Source: Actinomycetes bacterium (GTDB lineage: Bacteria; Actinomycetota; Actinomycetes; Propionibacteriales; Nocardioidaceae). From it: a DNA stretch of 6,598 bases. The DNA lies in contig JAEZKN010000043.1 of assembly GCA_023415395.1 (NCBI GenBank), forward strand, positions 1 to 6,598, given 5' to 3'. Position 1 is the first letter of the stretch. Each line of letters begins with the position of its first letter. Positions 1-5,241 of this stretch are shown here, piece by piece. Made by a program: the position numbers and the translations under genes. The notes under the pieces are model-generated. The model was not told the DNA's origin, ran no database searches, and saw only the letters and a program-made list of their open reading frames with translations.

Positions 1-297
1 GATCTGTTCCGCGACAAGGGCACCAGCGGCTGGTTGAAGGCGGTGTGGGTCTTCTTCCTCATCTTCTTCCCGATCCTCACCTCGCTGGTGTACCTGATCG
101 CGCGTGGGCACGGCATGGCCGAGCGCAACGTCGCGGCCGCCCGGGCGGCGCAGGCGGACACCGAGGCCTACATCCGCTCGGTCTCCGCGGGCAGCAGCTC
201 GCCGGCCGACGAGATCGCGCGGGCCAAGGGTCTGCTCGACTCGGGCGCGATCAGCCAGCAGGAGTTCGACGCCCTCAAGGCCAAGGCACTCAGCTAG
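1..297 (+). CDS. Membrane protein with C-terminal SHOCT domain, 5'-partial
   Basis: The reading frame is open from base 1 to TAG at 295-297, giving 98 visible residues; the true start lies before the window. A TTG at 34 could serve as a start, but the in-frame residues before it (DLFRDKGTSGWLK) read as the loop before the second transmembrane helix of the PLDc_N-type, SHOCT-bearing actinobacterial membrane proteins, so I treat the gene as truncated by the window edge. Residues about 14-34 form a hydrophobic helix (VWVFFLIFFPILTSLVYLIA). A hydrophilic Ala/Arg-rich linker follows, and the last 29 residues form a SHOCT motif (DEIARAKGLLDSGAISQQEF, then DALKAKA), a short helical module usually found at the ends of bacterial membrane proteins. 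The biochemical role is unknown. It converges on the minus-strand operon, and its stop codon directly abuts the stop codon of the last operon gene. Confidence 0.85.
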   Translation, partial: DLFRDKGTSGWLKAVWVFFLIFFPILTSLVYLIARGHGMAERNVAAARAAQADTEAYIRSVSAGSSSPADEIARAKGLLDSGAISQQEFDALKAKALS

Positions 298-306
298 TCA
301 GCTGGG
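289..306. terminator. Short hairpin across abutting convergent stop codons
   Basis: CAGCT at 291-295 pairs with AGCTG at 300-304 around a 4-nt loop (AGTC). In the plus-strand RNA the stem extends by a U-G and a C-G pair to 289/306. The hairpin contains TAG (295-297) of the SHOCT gene and the complement of TGA (298-300) of the opposing gene. There is no T-tract on either side, so a classical intrinsic terminator is not shown. A bidirectional hairpin or simple chance in GC-rich DNA are both possible. Confidence 0.3.
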
Positions 307-702
307 CAGCACCGCGAACCAGCGGTGCCTCCAGCGCGACGTCGCCATCGGCACGACCGCGCCGCGCGCGGGGTCGTAGACGAGGGGCTCACCGTCGCGC
401 TGGTCCACGACCAGCACGACGTGCCGGGGCAGCCACCGGCTGCCGAGGTAGACGGGCACGGGTTCGGGCAGCGCGGCGAGCACCTCCGTGCGGCGGTAGC
501 GGCGCACCCGGCCGCCGAGGCGGCGGGCGATCGCCCAGGGCGTCGTCCCGAGCGCGCGAGGCCAGGCCCGGTTGAGCTCGCGGTGCGTGGTGAGCACCCG
601 GGCGGCGAAGTCCGGCCACGGACCGGGCAGTCCCTCGCGGACCACGACGACCGACGGCCCGCAGGTGCGGGAGTCCGGCTGACGCGGCCAGCGCGAGGTC
701 AC
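298..702 (-). CDS. Small papain-like (C39-like) cysteine peptidase-fold protein
   Basis: 134 residues from a GTG at 702 whose bases overlap the stop of the upstream kinase-like gene by 4 nt (GTGA). The frame stays open further upstream, but that stretch is the antisense-free shadow of the kinase gene. I see a papain-fold triad layout: Gln8 six residues before Cys14 (QPDSRTCGPS, the same Gln-to-Cys spacing as papain's oxyanion Gln19 and Cys25), His94 at the start of a hydrophobic strand (PRHVVLVVD), and Asp110 sixteen residues later (LVYDPARG). This order and spacing is typical of the C39 and C39_2 peptidase-like families. No signal peptide, transmembrane helix or ABC transporter partner is visible, so it is probably cytosolic and not a bacteriocin-leader peptidase of an exporter. 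Its substrate is unknown. Position as last gene of the deoC operon suggests co-translation with the kinase-like protein. The fold call is by motif only. Confidence 0.7.
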   Translation of the reverse strand: MTSRWPRQPDSRTCGPSVVVVREGLPGPWPDFAARVLTTHRELNRAWPRALGTTPWAIARRLGGRVRRYRRTEVLAALPEPVPVYLGSRWLPRHVVLVVDQRDGEPLVYDPARGAVVPMATSRWRHRWFAVLPS

Positions 703-1298
703 GAGACCAGCTCGGCCTGCACGTCGGCGTACGCCTGGTCGCCGGTCACCGGCCGGCAGCCGAGCCCGACCGCGTGCTCCACGACGCGCTGCTGGTCGCG
801 CATCAGGGCGAGCCCACGGCGCACCAGCACCAGCGGCGGCTTGCGGTGCTCGCGCAGGTCGCGGGTCAGCCGGCGCCAGAACGTCAGCATCGGGTGCTGG
901 CGCACGCAGTACGCCGCCGCCAGGATGCCCGCCTCGCGGCAGTGCGGCACGATCTCCTGGGCGAAGATGCCCTCGGCGGCGAAGAGGTCGTGGCCGGCGA
1001 GGTCCACGACGTGCGAGCCTCGGCGCGAGCTGGTCGAGATGTCGTAGATCGGCACCTCGGTGCGCCCGGTGCGGCACAGCTCGTCGAGCGCGGCCATGGC
1101 GTCGTCGAGCAGCCAGGAGGCCGGGTCGTCCCAGTCGGGGATGCCGGCGTTCGCCCCCTCGGTGATGAGGGGGAGCGACGGGTCGCCGCCGTCCTTGTAG
1201 AAGTCGTCGAGGCGCAGGACCGGGAGGCCCATGCGCTCGGCGAGGCGGGACTTGCCGGCACCCGAGGGGCCGGCCAGCACGATGACGCGAGCCTTCAC
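699..1298 (-). CDS. Uridine kinase-like P-loop NTPase
   Basis: 199 residues from a GTG at 1298, 6 nt after the stop of the upstream ALDH-like gene. Any later start would remove part of the P-loop strand, and GAGG runs straight into the GTG, so re-initiation by coupling is likelier than a normal Shine-Dalgarno. Visible motifs: Walker A GPSGAGKS at 10-17; LDDFYKD at 30-36, matching the Asp-Asp-Phe-Tyr substrate segment of uridine/cytidine kinases; DWDDPASW at 55-62, like the 'D-x-P' segment of the same family; PIYDISTSSR at 83-92; AEGIFA at 108-113, like the Walker B/E-G strand; and RRLTRDLREHRKPP at 142-155, like the arginine-rich lid. Family members phosphorylate uridine or cytidine to UMP or CMP with ATP or GTP. 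The protein is diverged and compact compared with E. coli Udk (about 213 residues), so another nucleoside or small metabolite is possible. Neighbouring deoC supports a nucleoside role. Confidence 0.8.
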   Translation of the reverse strand: MKARVIVLAGPSGAGKSRLAERMGLPVLRLDDFYKDGGDPSLPLITEGANAGIPDWDDPASWLLDDAMAALDELCRTGRTEVPIYDISTSSRRGSHVVDLAGHDLFAAEGIFAQEIVPHCREAGILAAAYCVRQHPMLTFWRRLTRDLREHRKPPLVLVRRGLALMRDQQRVVEHAVGLGCRPVTGDQAYADVQAELVS

Positions 1299-1304
1299 CT
1301 CAGG

Positions 1305-2177
1305 TCAGACGCCGATCGGGTGCCAGACCGTCTTGGTCTCCAGGAACGCCGTCATCGGCTCCAGGCCGGGGTCGAGCGTCCAGTCCGGCTCGGCGTCCGG
1401 TGCGCGGCGGACCCGCTTGAGGTTGTCGGCCGCGGCCACCTCGAGCTCGGCCGCGAGTCCGGGCTGCCCGGCGACGCCGGTGAGGTCGAGGGCGTTGACG
1501 TCCATGTGGGATGCCAGCCAGGGCCCGATGGTCGCCGCCGCGCCGGTGAGGATGTTGACGACGCCGCCGGGGACGTCGGAGGTCGCCAGCACCTCGGCGA
1601 AGGTCACCGCGGGCAGCGGCCGCTCGTAGGACGAGACCACGACCACGGTGTTGCCGGTGACGATCACCGGCGCGACCACGCTGACCAGGCCGAGCAGGCT
1701 CGACTCCTGGGGCGCGAGGACGGCGACGACGCCGGTCGGCTCGGGCGTGGAGAGGTTGAAGTACGGCCCGGCGACCGGGTTGGCGTTGCCGACGACCTGC
1801 GTGATCTTGTCCGCCCAGCCGGCGTACCAGACCAGGCGGTCGATCGCCTCGTCGAGCGCGGCGCCGGCCTTGGCGGCGGACAGGCCCTCGGACTGGCTGA
1901 TCGCCTGCACGAACTGCGGGCGGCGGTCCTCCATCACCTCGGCGACGCGGTAGAGGATCTGCGAGCGGTTGTAGGCCGAGCGCGAGGACCAGCCCCCGAA
2001 CGCCTTGCGGGCGGCGACGACGGCGTCACGCGCGTCCTTGCGCGAGGCGAGGGCGGCGTTCGCCACGAACTTCCCCTTGCTGTCGGTCACCTCGTAGGAG
2101 TAGCCGGACTCCGACCGGGGGAACGCGCCCCCGATGTAGAGCTTGTAGGTCTTGCGGACGTCGACGCGTGCGCTCAT
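1305..2177 (-). CDS. Degenerate ALDH-like protein, catalytic half absent (ALDH16 C-terminal-domain-like)
   Basis: 290 residues from an ATG at 2177 that overlaps the upstream ALDH stop by 4 nt (ATGA). It aligns by eye with the NAD-binding half of aldehyde dehydrogenases: YKLYIGGAF at 11-19, WYAGWADK at 117-124, AVLAPQESSLLG at 152-163, GNTVVVV at 175-181, DVPGGVVNILTGA at 201-213 and LTGVAG at 232-237. Key residues are gone. The P-W-N-F-P segment is APQESS, the K-P-A-E lysine is Val181, and FTGST is LTGVA. After about residue 258 the whole catalytic domain, with its Cys and general-base Glu, is missing, and the protein closes with FLETKTVWHPIGV. It therefore cannot be an aldehyde dehydrogenase alone. 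Known ALDH16 proteins join a catalytic ALDH to a shorter non-catalytic ALDH-like domain, and 480+290 residues fits that size. The reading frame is intact, so I infer a structural or regulatory partner and not a pseudogene. Confidence 0.85.
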   Translation of the reverse strand: MSARVDVRKTYKLYIGGAFPRSESGYSYEVTDSKGKFVANAALASRKDARDAVVAARKAFGGWSSRSAYNRSQILYRVAEVMEDRRPQFVQAISQSEGLSAAKAGAALDEAIDRLVWYAGWADKITQVVGNANPVAGPYFNLSTPEPTGVVAVLAPQESSLLGLVSVVAPVIVTGNTVVVVSSYERPLPAVTFAEVLATSDVPGGVVNILTGAAATIGPWLASHMDVNALDLTGVAGQPGLAAELEVAAADNLKRVRRAPDAEPDWTLDPGLEPMTAFLETKTVWHPIGV

Positions 2178-3616
2178 CGCAGGTAGGCCTCCAGACCGTG
2201 GCGGCCGCCCTCGCGGCCGTAGCCCGACTCCTGGTAGCCGCCGAAGGGGCTGGTCGGGTCGAACTTGTTGAACGTGTTGGCCCACACCACGCCGGCGCGC
2301 AGCTGGTTGGCCATGTGCAGGATGCGGGAGCCCTTGTCGGTCCAGACGCCGGCGGAGAGGCCGTACGGCGTGTTGTTGGCCTTCTCGACCGCCTCGGACG
2401 GCGTGCGGAAGGTGAGCACCGACAGCACGGGCCCGAAGATCTCCTCGCGGGCGATGCGGTGGGCCTGCGAGACGCCGGTGAAGAGGGTCGGCGGGAACCA
2501 GAAGCCCTTGGTGGGCAGGTCGCACGCGACCTCCCAGCGCTCGGCGCCCTCGGCGTCGCCGAGGTCGGAGAGCTCCCGGATCCGCTTGAGCTGCTCGCCG
2601 GAGTTGATCGCACCGATGTCGGTGTTCTTGTCCAGCGGGTCGCCCATGCGCAGCGTCGACATGCGGCGCTTGAGCCGGTCGAGCAGCTCCTCGGCGATGC
2701 TCTCCTGCACGAGCAGCCGCGAGCCGGCGCAGCAGACGTGGCCCTGGTTGAAGAAGATCCCGTCCACGATGCCCTCGACCGCCTGGTCGATGGGGGCGTC
2801 GTCGAAGACGATGTTGGCGGCCTTGCCGCCGAGCTCGAGCGTGACCTTCTTGCGGGTGCCCGCGACCGAGCGCGCGATGGCCTTGCCGACCGCGGTCGAG
2901 CCCGTGAACGCGACCTTGTCGATGTCGGGGTGGCTCACCAGTGCCTGGCCCGTGTCGCCCGCGCCGGTGACGATGTTGACCACGCCCGGCGGGAGGTCGG
3001 CCTGCTGGCAGATCTCCGCGAAGAGCAGCGCGGTCAGCGGCGTGGTCTCGGCCGGCTTGAGCACGACGGTGTTGCCGCAGGCGAGAGCGGGAGCGACCTT
3101 CCAGGCCAGCATGAGCAGCGGGAAGTTCCATGGGATCACCTGGCCCGCGACACCCAGGGCCTGCGGGTTCGGCCCCCGGCCGGCGTACTCGAGCTTGTCG
3201 GCCCAGCCGGCGTAGTAGAAGAAGTGCGCGGCGACGGTCGGGACGTCGACGTCGCGGGACTCCTTGATCGGCTTGCCGTTGTCGAGCGACTCCAGGACGG
3301 CGAGCTCGCGGCTGCGCTCCTGGATGATCCGCGCGATCCGGTACAGGTACTTCGCGCGCTCGCGCCCCGGCAGCCTCGACCAGACCTTGTCGTAGGCGCG
3401 GCGGGCGGCCTTCACCGCGGCGTCGACGTCGGCCTGGTCGGCCTCGGCGACCTCGGCGAGGACCTCCTCGGTGGCCGGGCTGATGGTCTTGAACGACGTG
3501 CCGTGGCCGTCGACGAACTGACCGTCGACGAACAGGCCGTAGGACGGCTTGAGGTCGACGATGCTGCGCGACTCGGGCGCGGGGGCGTAGTCGAAGGGGG
3601 AACCCTGCGTTGTCAT
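2174..3616 (-). CDS. NAD(P)-dependent aldehyde dehydrogenase (catalytic unit)
   Basis: 480 residues, ATG at 3616, 6 nt downstream of the deoC stop; no clear Shine-Dalgarno precedes it, suggesting coupling to deoC. All ALDH landmarks are present: PWNFP at 162-166 (Asn164), KPAE at 187-190 (cofactor-binding Lys187), FTGST at 237-241, LELGGK at 260-265 (general base Glu261), NQGHVCCAGSR at 290-300 (Cys295 aligns with the catalytic Cys of ALDH2), EEIFGPV at 391-397 (Glu392) and PFGGYQESGYGREGG at 457-471. The enzyme should oxidise an aldehyde to the acid with NAD(P)+. After DeoC, acetaldehyde is the obvious substrate (inference). Oddity: it stops right after GLEAYLR, whereas typical ALDHs run on through a short E-x-K-T-V-type strand of the oligomerisation flap. 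That strand resembles the C-terminus of the next gene, so the two products may work as one ALDH16-like complex. Confidence 0.93.
   Translation of the reverse strand: MTTQGSPFDYAPAPESRSIVDLKPSYGLFVDGQFVDGHGTSFKTISPATEEVLAEVAEADQADVDAAVKAARRAYDKVWSRLPGRERAKYLYRIARIIQERSRELAVLESLDNGKPIKESRDVDVPTVAAHFFYYAGWADKLEYAGRGPNPQALGVAGQVIPWNFPLLMLAWKVAPALACGNTVVLKPAETTPLTALLFAEICQQADLPPGVVNIVTGAGDTGQALVSHPDIDKVAFTGSTAVGKAIARSVAGTRKKVTLELGGKAANIVFDDAPIDQAVEGIVDGIFFNQGHVCCAGSRLLVQESIAEELLDRLKRRMSTLRMGDPLDKNTDIGAINSGEQLKRIRELSDLGDAEGAERWEVACDLPTKGFWFPPTLFTGVSQAHRIAREEIFGPVLSVLTFRTPSEAVEKANNTPYGLSAGVWTDKGSRILHMANQLRAGVVWANTFNKFDPTSPFGGYQESGYGREGGRHGLEAYLR
2188..2192 (-). promoter_or_regulatory. Ribosome binding site for the degenerate ALDH gene
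   Basis: GGAGG on the minus strand lies 10 nt before the ATG at 2177, inside the final codons (LEAYLR) of the catalytic ALDH gene. It supports the ATGA-overlap start and argues that the degenerate gene is deliberately translated, despite lacking catalytic residues. Confidence 0.65.
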
Positions 3617-3622
3617 CGGGAA

Positions 3623-4597
3623 TCAGTCCAGCGTGAAGTAGTCGGGACCGGAGTAGCGGCCGGTCTGCATCTTGGTGCGCTGCATCAGCAGGTCGTTGAG
3701 GAGCGTCGAGGCGCCGAAGCGGAACCAGTCCGGGTCCAGCCACTCCTGGCCGGCCACCTCGTTGACCATCACGAGGTACTTGATCGCGTCCTTGGTGGTG
3801 CGGATGCCGCCGGCCGGCTTGACGCCGACCATCGTGCCGGTCTGCTCGCGGAAGTCGCGGACGGCCTCGAGCATGATCATCGTGACCGGCGGGGTCGCGG
3901 CGGGCTGCACCTTGCCGGTGGAGGTCTTGATGAAGTCGCCGCCGGCCATCATGGCCAGCCAGCTCGCCCGGCGGACGTTGTCGTAGGTCTGCAGCTCGCC
4001 GGTCTCGAAGATCACCTTGAGGTGGGCGCTCTCGCCGTCGGTCCGGTGGCAGGCCTGCTTGACCGCGACGATCTCCTCGAAGACCTGCAGGTAGCGGCCC
4101 GACAGGAAGGCCCCGCGGTCGATGACCATGTCGATCTCGTCGGCACCGGCCTCGACCGCGTCGCGGGTGTCGGCGAGCTTGACGTCGAGTGCGGCCCGTC
4201 CGCTCGGGAACGCCGTGGCGACCGACGCGACGTGCACGCCGCTGTCGCCCAGGGTCTCGCGCGCGGTCGCGACCATGTCGGGGTAGACACAGACGGCCGC
4301 GACCTGCGGGCAGGTCGGGTCGGCCGGGTCGGGCCGCATCGCCTTGGAGGCGAGGGCGCGGACCTTGCCGGGGGTGTCCTGGCCCTCCAACGTCGTCAGG
4401 TCGACCATGCGGATCGCGAGGTCGATCGCGAACTCCTTGGCGGTGGTCTTGATGGACCGGGTCCCGAGACCGGCGGCGCGGGCCTCCGCGCCGACCTGGT
4501 CGACGCCGGGCAGCCCGTGCAGGAACCGCCGCAGCGAGGCCTCGGACCGGGTGACGTCCTCGAACGTCGAGCCGGGGAGGGTGGAAGTGCTGCTCAC
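3623..4597 (-). CDS. deoC: Deoxyribose-5-phosphate aldolase, long type
   Basis: 324 residues from the GTG at 4597. An in-frame upstream start at 4657 is possible but its extra 20 residues (MPSCCLLGCVASRAQ...) are unlike the family and would overlap the promoter. DeoC is a class I aldolase that splits 2-deoxyribose-5-phosphate into glyceraldehyde-3-phosphate and acetaldehyde in deoxynucleoside catabolism. Seen: MVDLTTLEGQDT at 64-75; AAVCVYP at 100-106; VASVATAFPSG at 123-133; EIDMVID at 154-160 with Asp156; ETGEL at 198-202; DFIKTSTGK at 221-229 with Schiff-base Lys224; GVKPAGGIRT at 258-267 with Lys260; and FRFGASTLL at 292-300. It is longer than E. coli DeoC (259 residues) because of an N-terminal extension and a C-terminal tail containing TGRY, both features of the long, animal-DERA-like type (human about 318 residues). 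It is the first gene of the operon. Confidence 0.97.
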   Translation of the reverse strand: MSSTSTLPGSTFEDVTRSEASLRRFLHGLPGVDQVGAEARAAGLGTRSIKTTAKEFAIDLAIRMVDLTTLEGQDTPGKVRALASKAMRPDPADPTCPQVAAVCVYPDMVATARETLGDSGVHVASVATAFPSGRAALDVKLADTRDAVEAGADEIDMVIDRGAFLSGRYLQVFEEIVAVKQACHRTDGESAHLKVIFETGELQTYDNVRRASWLAMMAGGDFIKTSTGKVQPAATPPVTMIMLEAVRDFREQTGTMVGVKPAGGIRTTKDAIKYLVMVNEVAGQEWLDPDWFRFGASTLLNDLLMQRTKMQTGRYSGPDYFTLD

Positions 4598-4634
4598 CGA
4601 CCCAGCATAGGGTTGAGCGCGCGATGCGACACAA
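4597..4634 (-). promoter_or_regulatory. deoC: Candidate leaderless promoter of the deoC operon
   Basis: On the minus strand a TANNNT-type -10 hexamer, TATGCT (4609-4604), is followed by exactly six bases and then the deoC GTG at 4597, so transcription would begin at or next to the start codon. No Shine-Dalgarno precedes this GTG. Leaderless mRNAs with this -10-to-start spacing are common in actinobacteria. A weak -35 candidate, TTGTGT (4634-4629), lies 19 nt upstream. Confidence 0.6.
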
Positions 4635-4637
4635 CCC
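4610..4637. promoter_or_regulatory. Inverted repeat in the divergent intergenic region, possible operator
   Basis: GGGTTG (4610-4615) and CAACCC (4632-4637) form a perfect 6-bp inverted repeat with a 16-nt centre, so the half-sites are 22 bp apart, about two helical turns. It abuts the deoC -10 and covers its -35 candidate. It also sits just before the ribosome binding site of the plus-strand gene, where a dimeric repressor could control both directions. Arms this short can arise by chance, and no regulator gene is in the window. Confidence 0.3.
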
Positions 4638-4643
4638 AGGAGA
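4638..4643 (+). promoter_or_regulatory. Ribosome binding site fixing the PH-like gene start
   Basis: AGGAGA lies 7 nt before the ATG at 4651. This strong, well-spaced site favours that ATG over the in-frame upstream ATG at 4624, which would place the AGGAGA inside the coding region. Confidence 0.75.
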
Positions 4644-4650
4644 CAGCACG

Positions 4651-5226
4651 ATGGCACCCGCCGCGACCGAACGCTTCCACGCGACCAACGGCCTGGTCAG
4701 CGGCTACTTCGCGCTCGCGGTGATGGTGGGCATCCTCGTGCTCGCCCTGCTCCCGTGGGACGCGGGACGCCCCCTCGGCGTGGCCATCCTCGCCGTCCTC
4801 GGGCTGCTCCTCGTCTGGTGCTCGATGCTGCGCCCGGCGATCTGGGTGGCCGAGCGCTCGCTGGTGCTGCGCGGCATCTTCCACACCGACGAGATCCCGC
4901 TCGGCGCGATCGAGCAGGTCGCCGTCTCGCAGGTCGTCGCCGTCAAGGCCCGCGGCAAGCGCTACACCTCGCCGGCGGTCGGCTACACCGCGCGCCAGAA
5001 GCTCAAGGCCAACCGGCGCCGGGTCCGCGGAGGCGAGGAGTTCGTGCCCACGGCCGCCAACACCTACCAGGTGTACGTCGAGGAGCGGATCGCCCAGCTC
5101 GCCCAGGAGGACCGCGAGCGGTTCGGCCCGACCGACGCGGCCGTCCGGCGCACCTGGGCCTGGCCCGAGATCGCCGGCTGCGCCGTGCTCGTCGCGGCGT
5201 GGCTGGTGTGGCTGCTGGCGTTCTGA
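4651..5226 (+). CDS. Membrane protein with bacterial PH-like domain, function unknown
   Basis: 191 residues, start chosen at the ATG at 4651 because of the AGGAGA site 7 nt upstream. The layout is a helical hairpin at about 15-35 and 42-60, a soluble central region, and a third hydrophobic helix at about 173-190. After the hairpin, strands WVAERSLVLRGIFHTDEIPL (65-84) and AIEQVAVSQVVAVK (86-99) read like the start of the bacterial PH-like domains (bPH/DUF-type) found next to transmembrane hairpins in actinobacteria. A strongly basic insert follows at 99-126 (ARGKRY, RQKLKANRRRVRGG), then NTYQVYVEERIAQLAQED, resembling the final helix. The role is unknown; a membrane or lipid-associated scaffold is only inference. 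It is divergent from deoC with 53 bp between the start codons and convergent with the sugar mutase, so it is probably transcribed alone. Domain call from pattern only. Confidence 0.8.
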   Translation: MAPAATERFHATNGLVSGYFALAVMVGILVLALLPWDAGRPLGVAILAVLGLLLVWCSMLRPAIWVAERSLVLRGIFHTDEIPLGAIEQVAVSQVVAVKARGKRYTSPAVGYTARQKLKANRRRVRGGEEFVPTAANTYQVYVEERIAQLAQEDRERFGPTDAAVRRTWAWPEIAGCAVLVAAWLVWLLAF

Positions 5227-5241
5227 GGCGCGGACCTCAGA
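5222..5241. terminator. Bidirectional hairpin spanning both convergent stop codons
   Basis: TCTGAGG (5222-5228) pairs perfectly with CCTCAGA (5235-5241) around a 6-nt loop, CGCGGA. The 7-bp stem contains the TGA of the PH-like gene on one side and the TGA of the mutase gene, read on the other strand, on the other side. No T-tract follows in either direction, so it is a candidate bidirectional terminator or mRNA 3'-end stabiliser, not a classical intrinsic terminator. Confidence 0.5.

Noticed and set aside
298..1077. Extended 259-residue frame for the papain-like gene
   Set aside because: The part above 702 is a shifted-frame shadow of the kinase-like gene with Arg/Ala/Pro-rich sequence. The GTG at 702 with GTGA overlap gives a compact protein beginning just before the Gln/Cys motif.
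1305..2177. Degenerate ALDH gene as a decaying pseudogene or frameshifted enzyme
   Set aside because: The frame is intact, it has its own GGAGG and ATGA overlap, it ends in an ALDH-like terminal strand, and no remnants of the missing catalytic half occur in any frame downstream, where the kinase-like gene begins 6 nt later.
1806..3214. Near-identical 21-mers at 1806-1826 and 3194-3214 (20 of 21 bases) as a mobile or regulatory repeat
   Set aside because: Both encode the conserved YAGWADK segment of the two homologous ALDH domains, so shared ancestry and codon bias explain it.
4624..4650. Upstream in-frame ATG at 4624 as start of the PH-like gene
   Set aside because: It has no ribosome binding site and would place the strong AGGAGA (4638-4643) inside the coding sequence. 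The ATG at 4651 is correctly spaced from it.
1305..4688. A single 1127-codon open frame on the minus strand covering both ALDH genes and deoC
   Set aside because: Only its last 290 codons (the degenerate ALDH) read as real protein. The rest is Arg/Pro/Gly-rich out-of-frame translation of the catalytic ALDH and deoC, whose own frames carry every family motif.
774..4723. Long plus-strand open frames (774-2186 and 2168-4723) opposite the operon
   Set aside because: They have low-complexity composition rich in Arg, Gly, Val, Asp and His with no recognisable motifs. This is typical of antisense frames in GC-rich genes.
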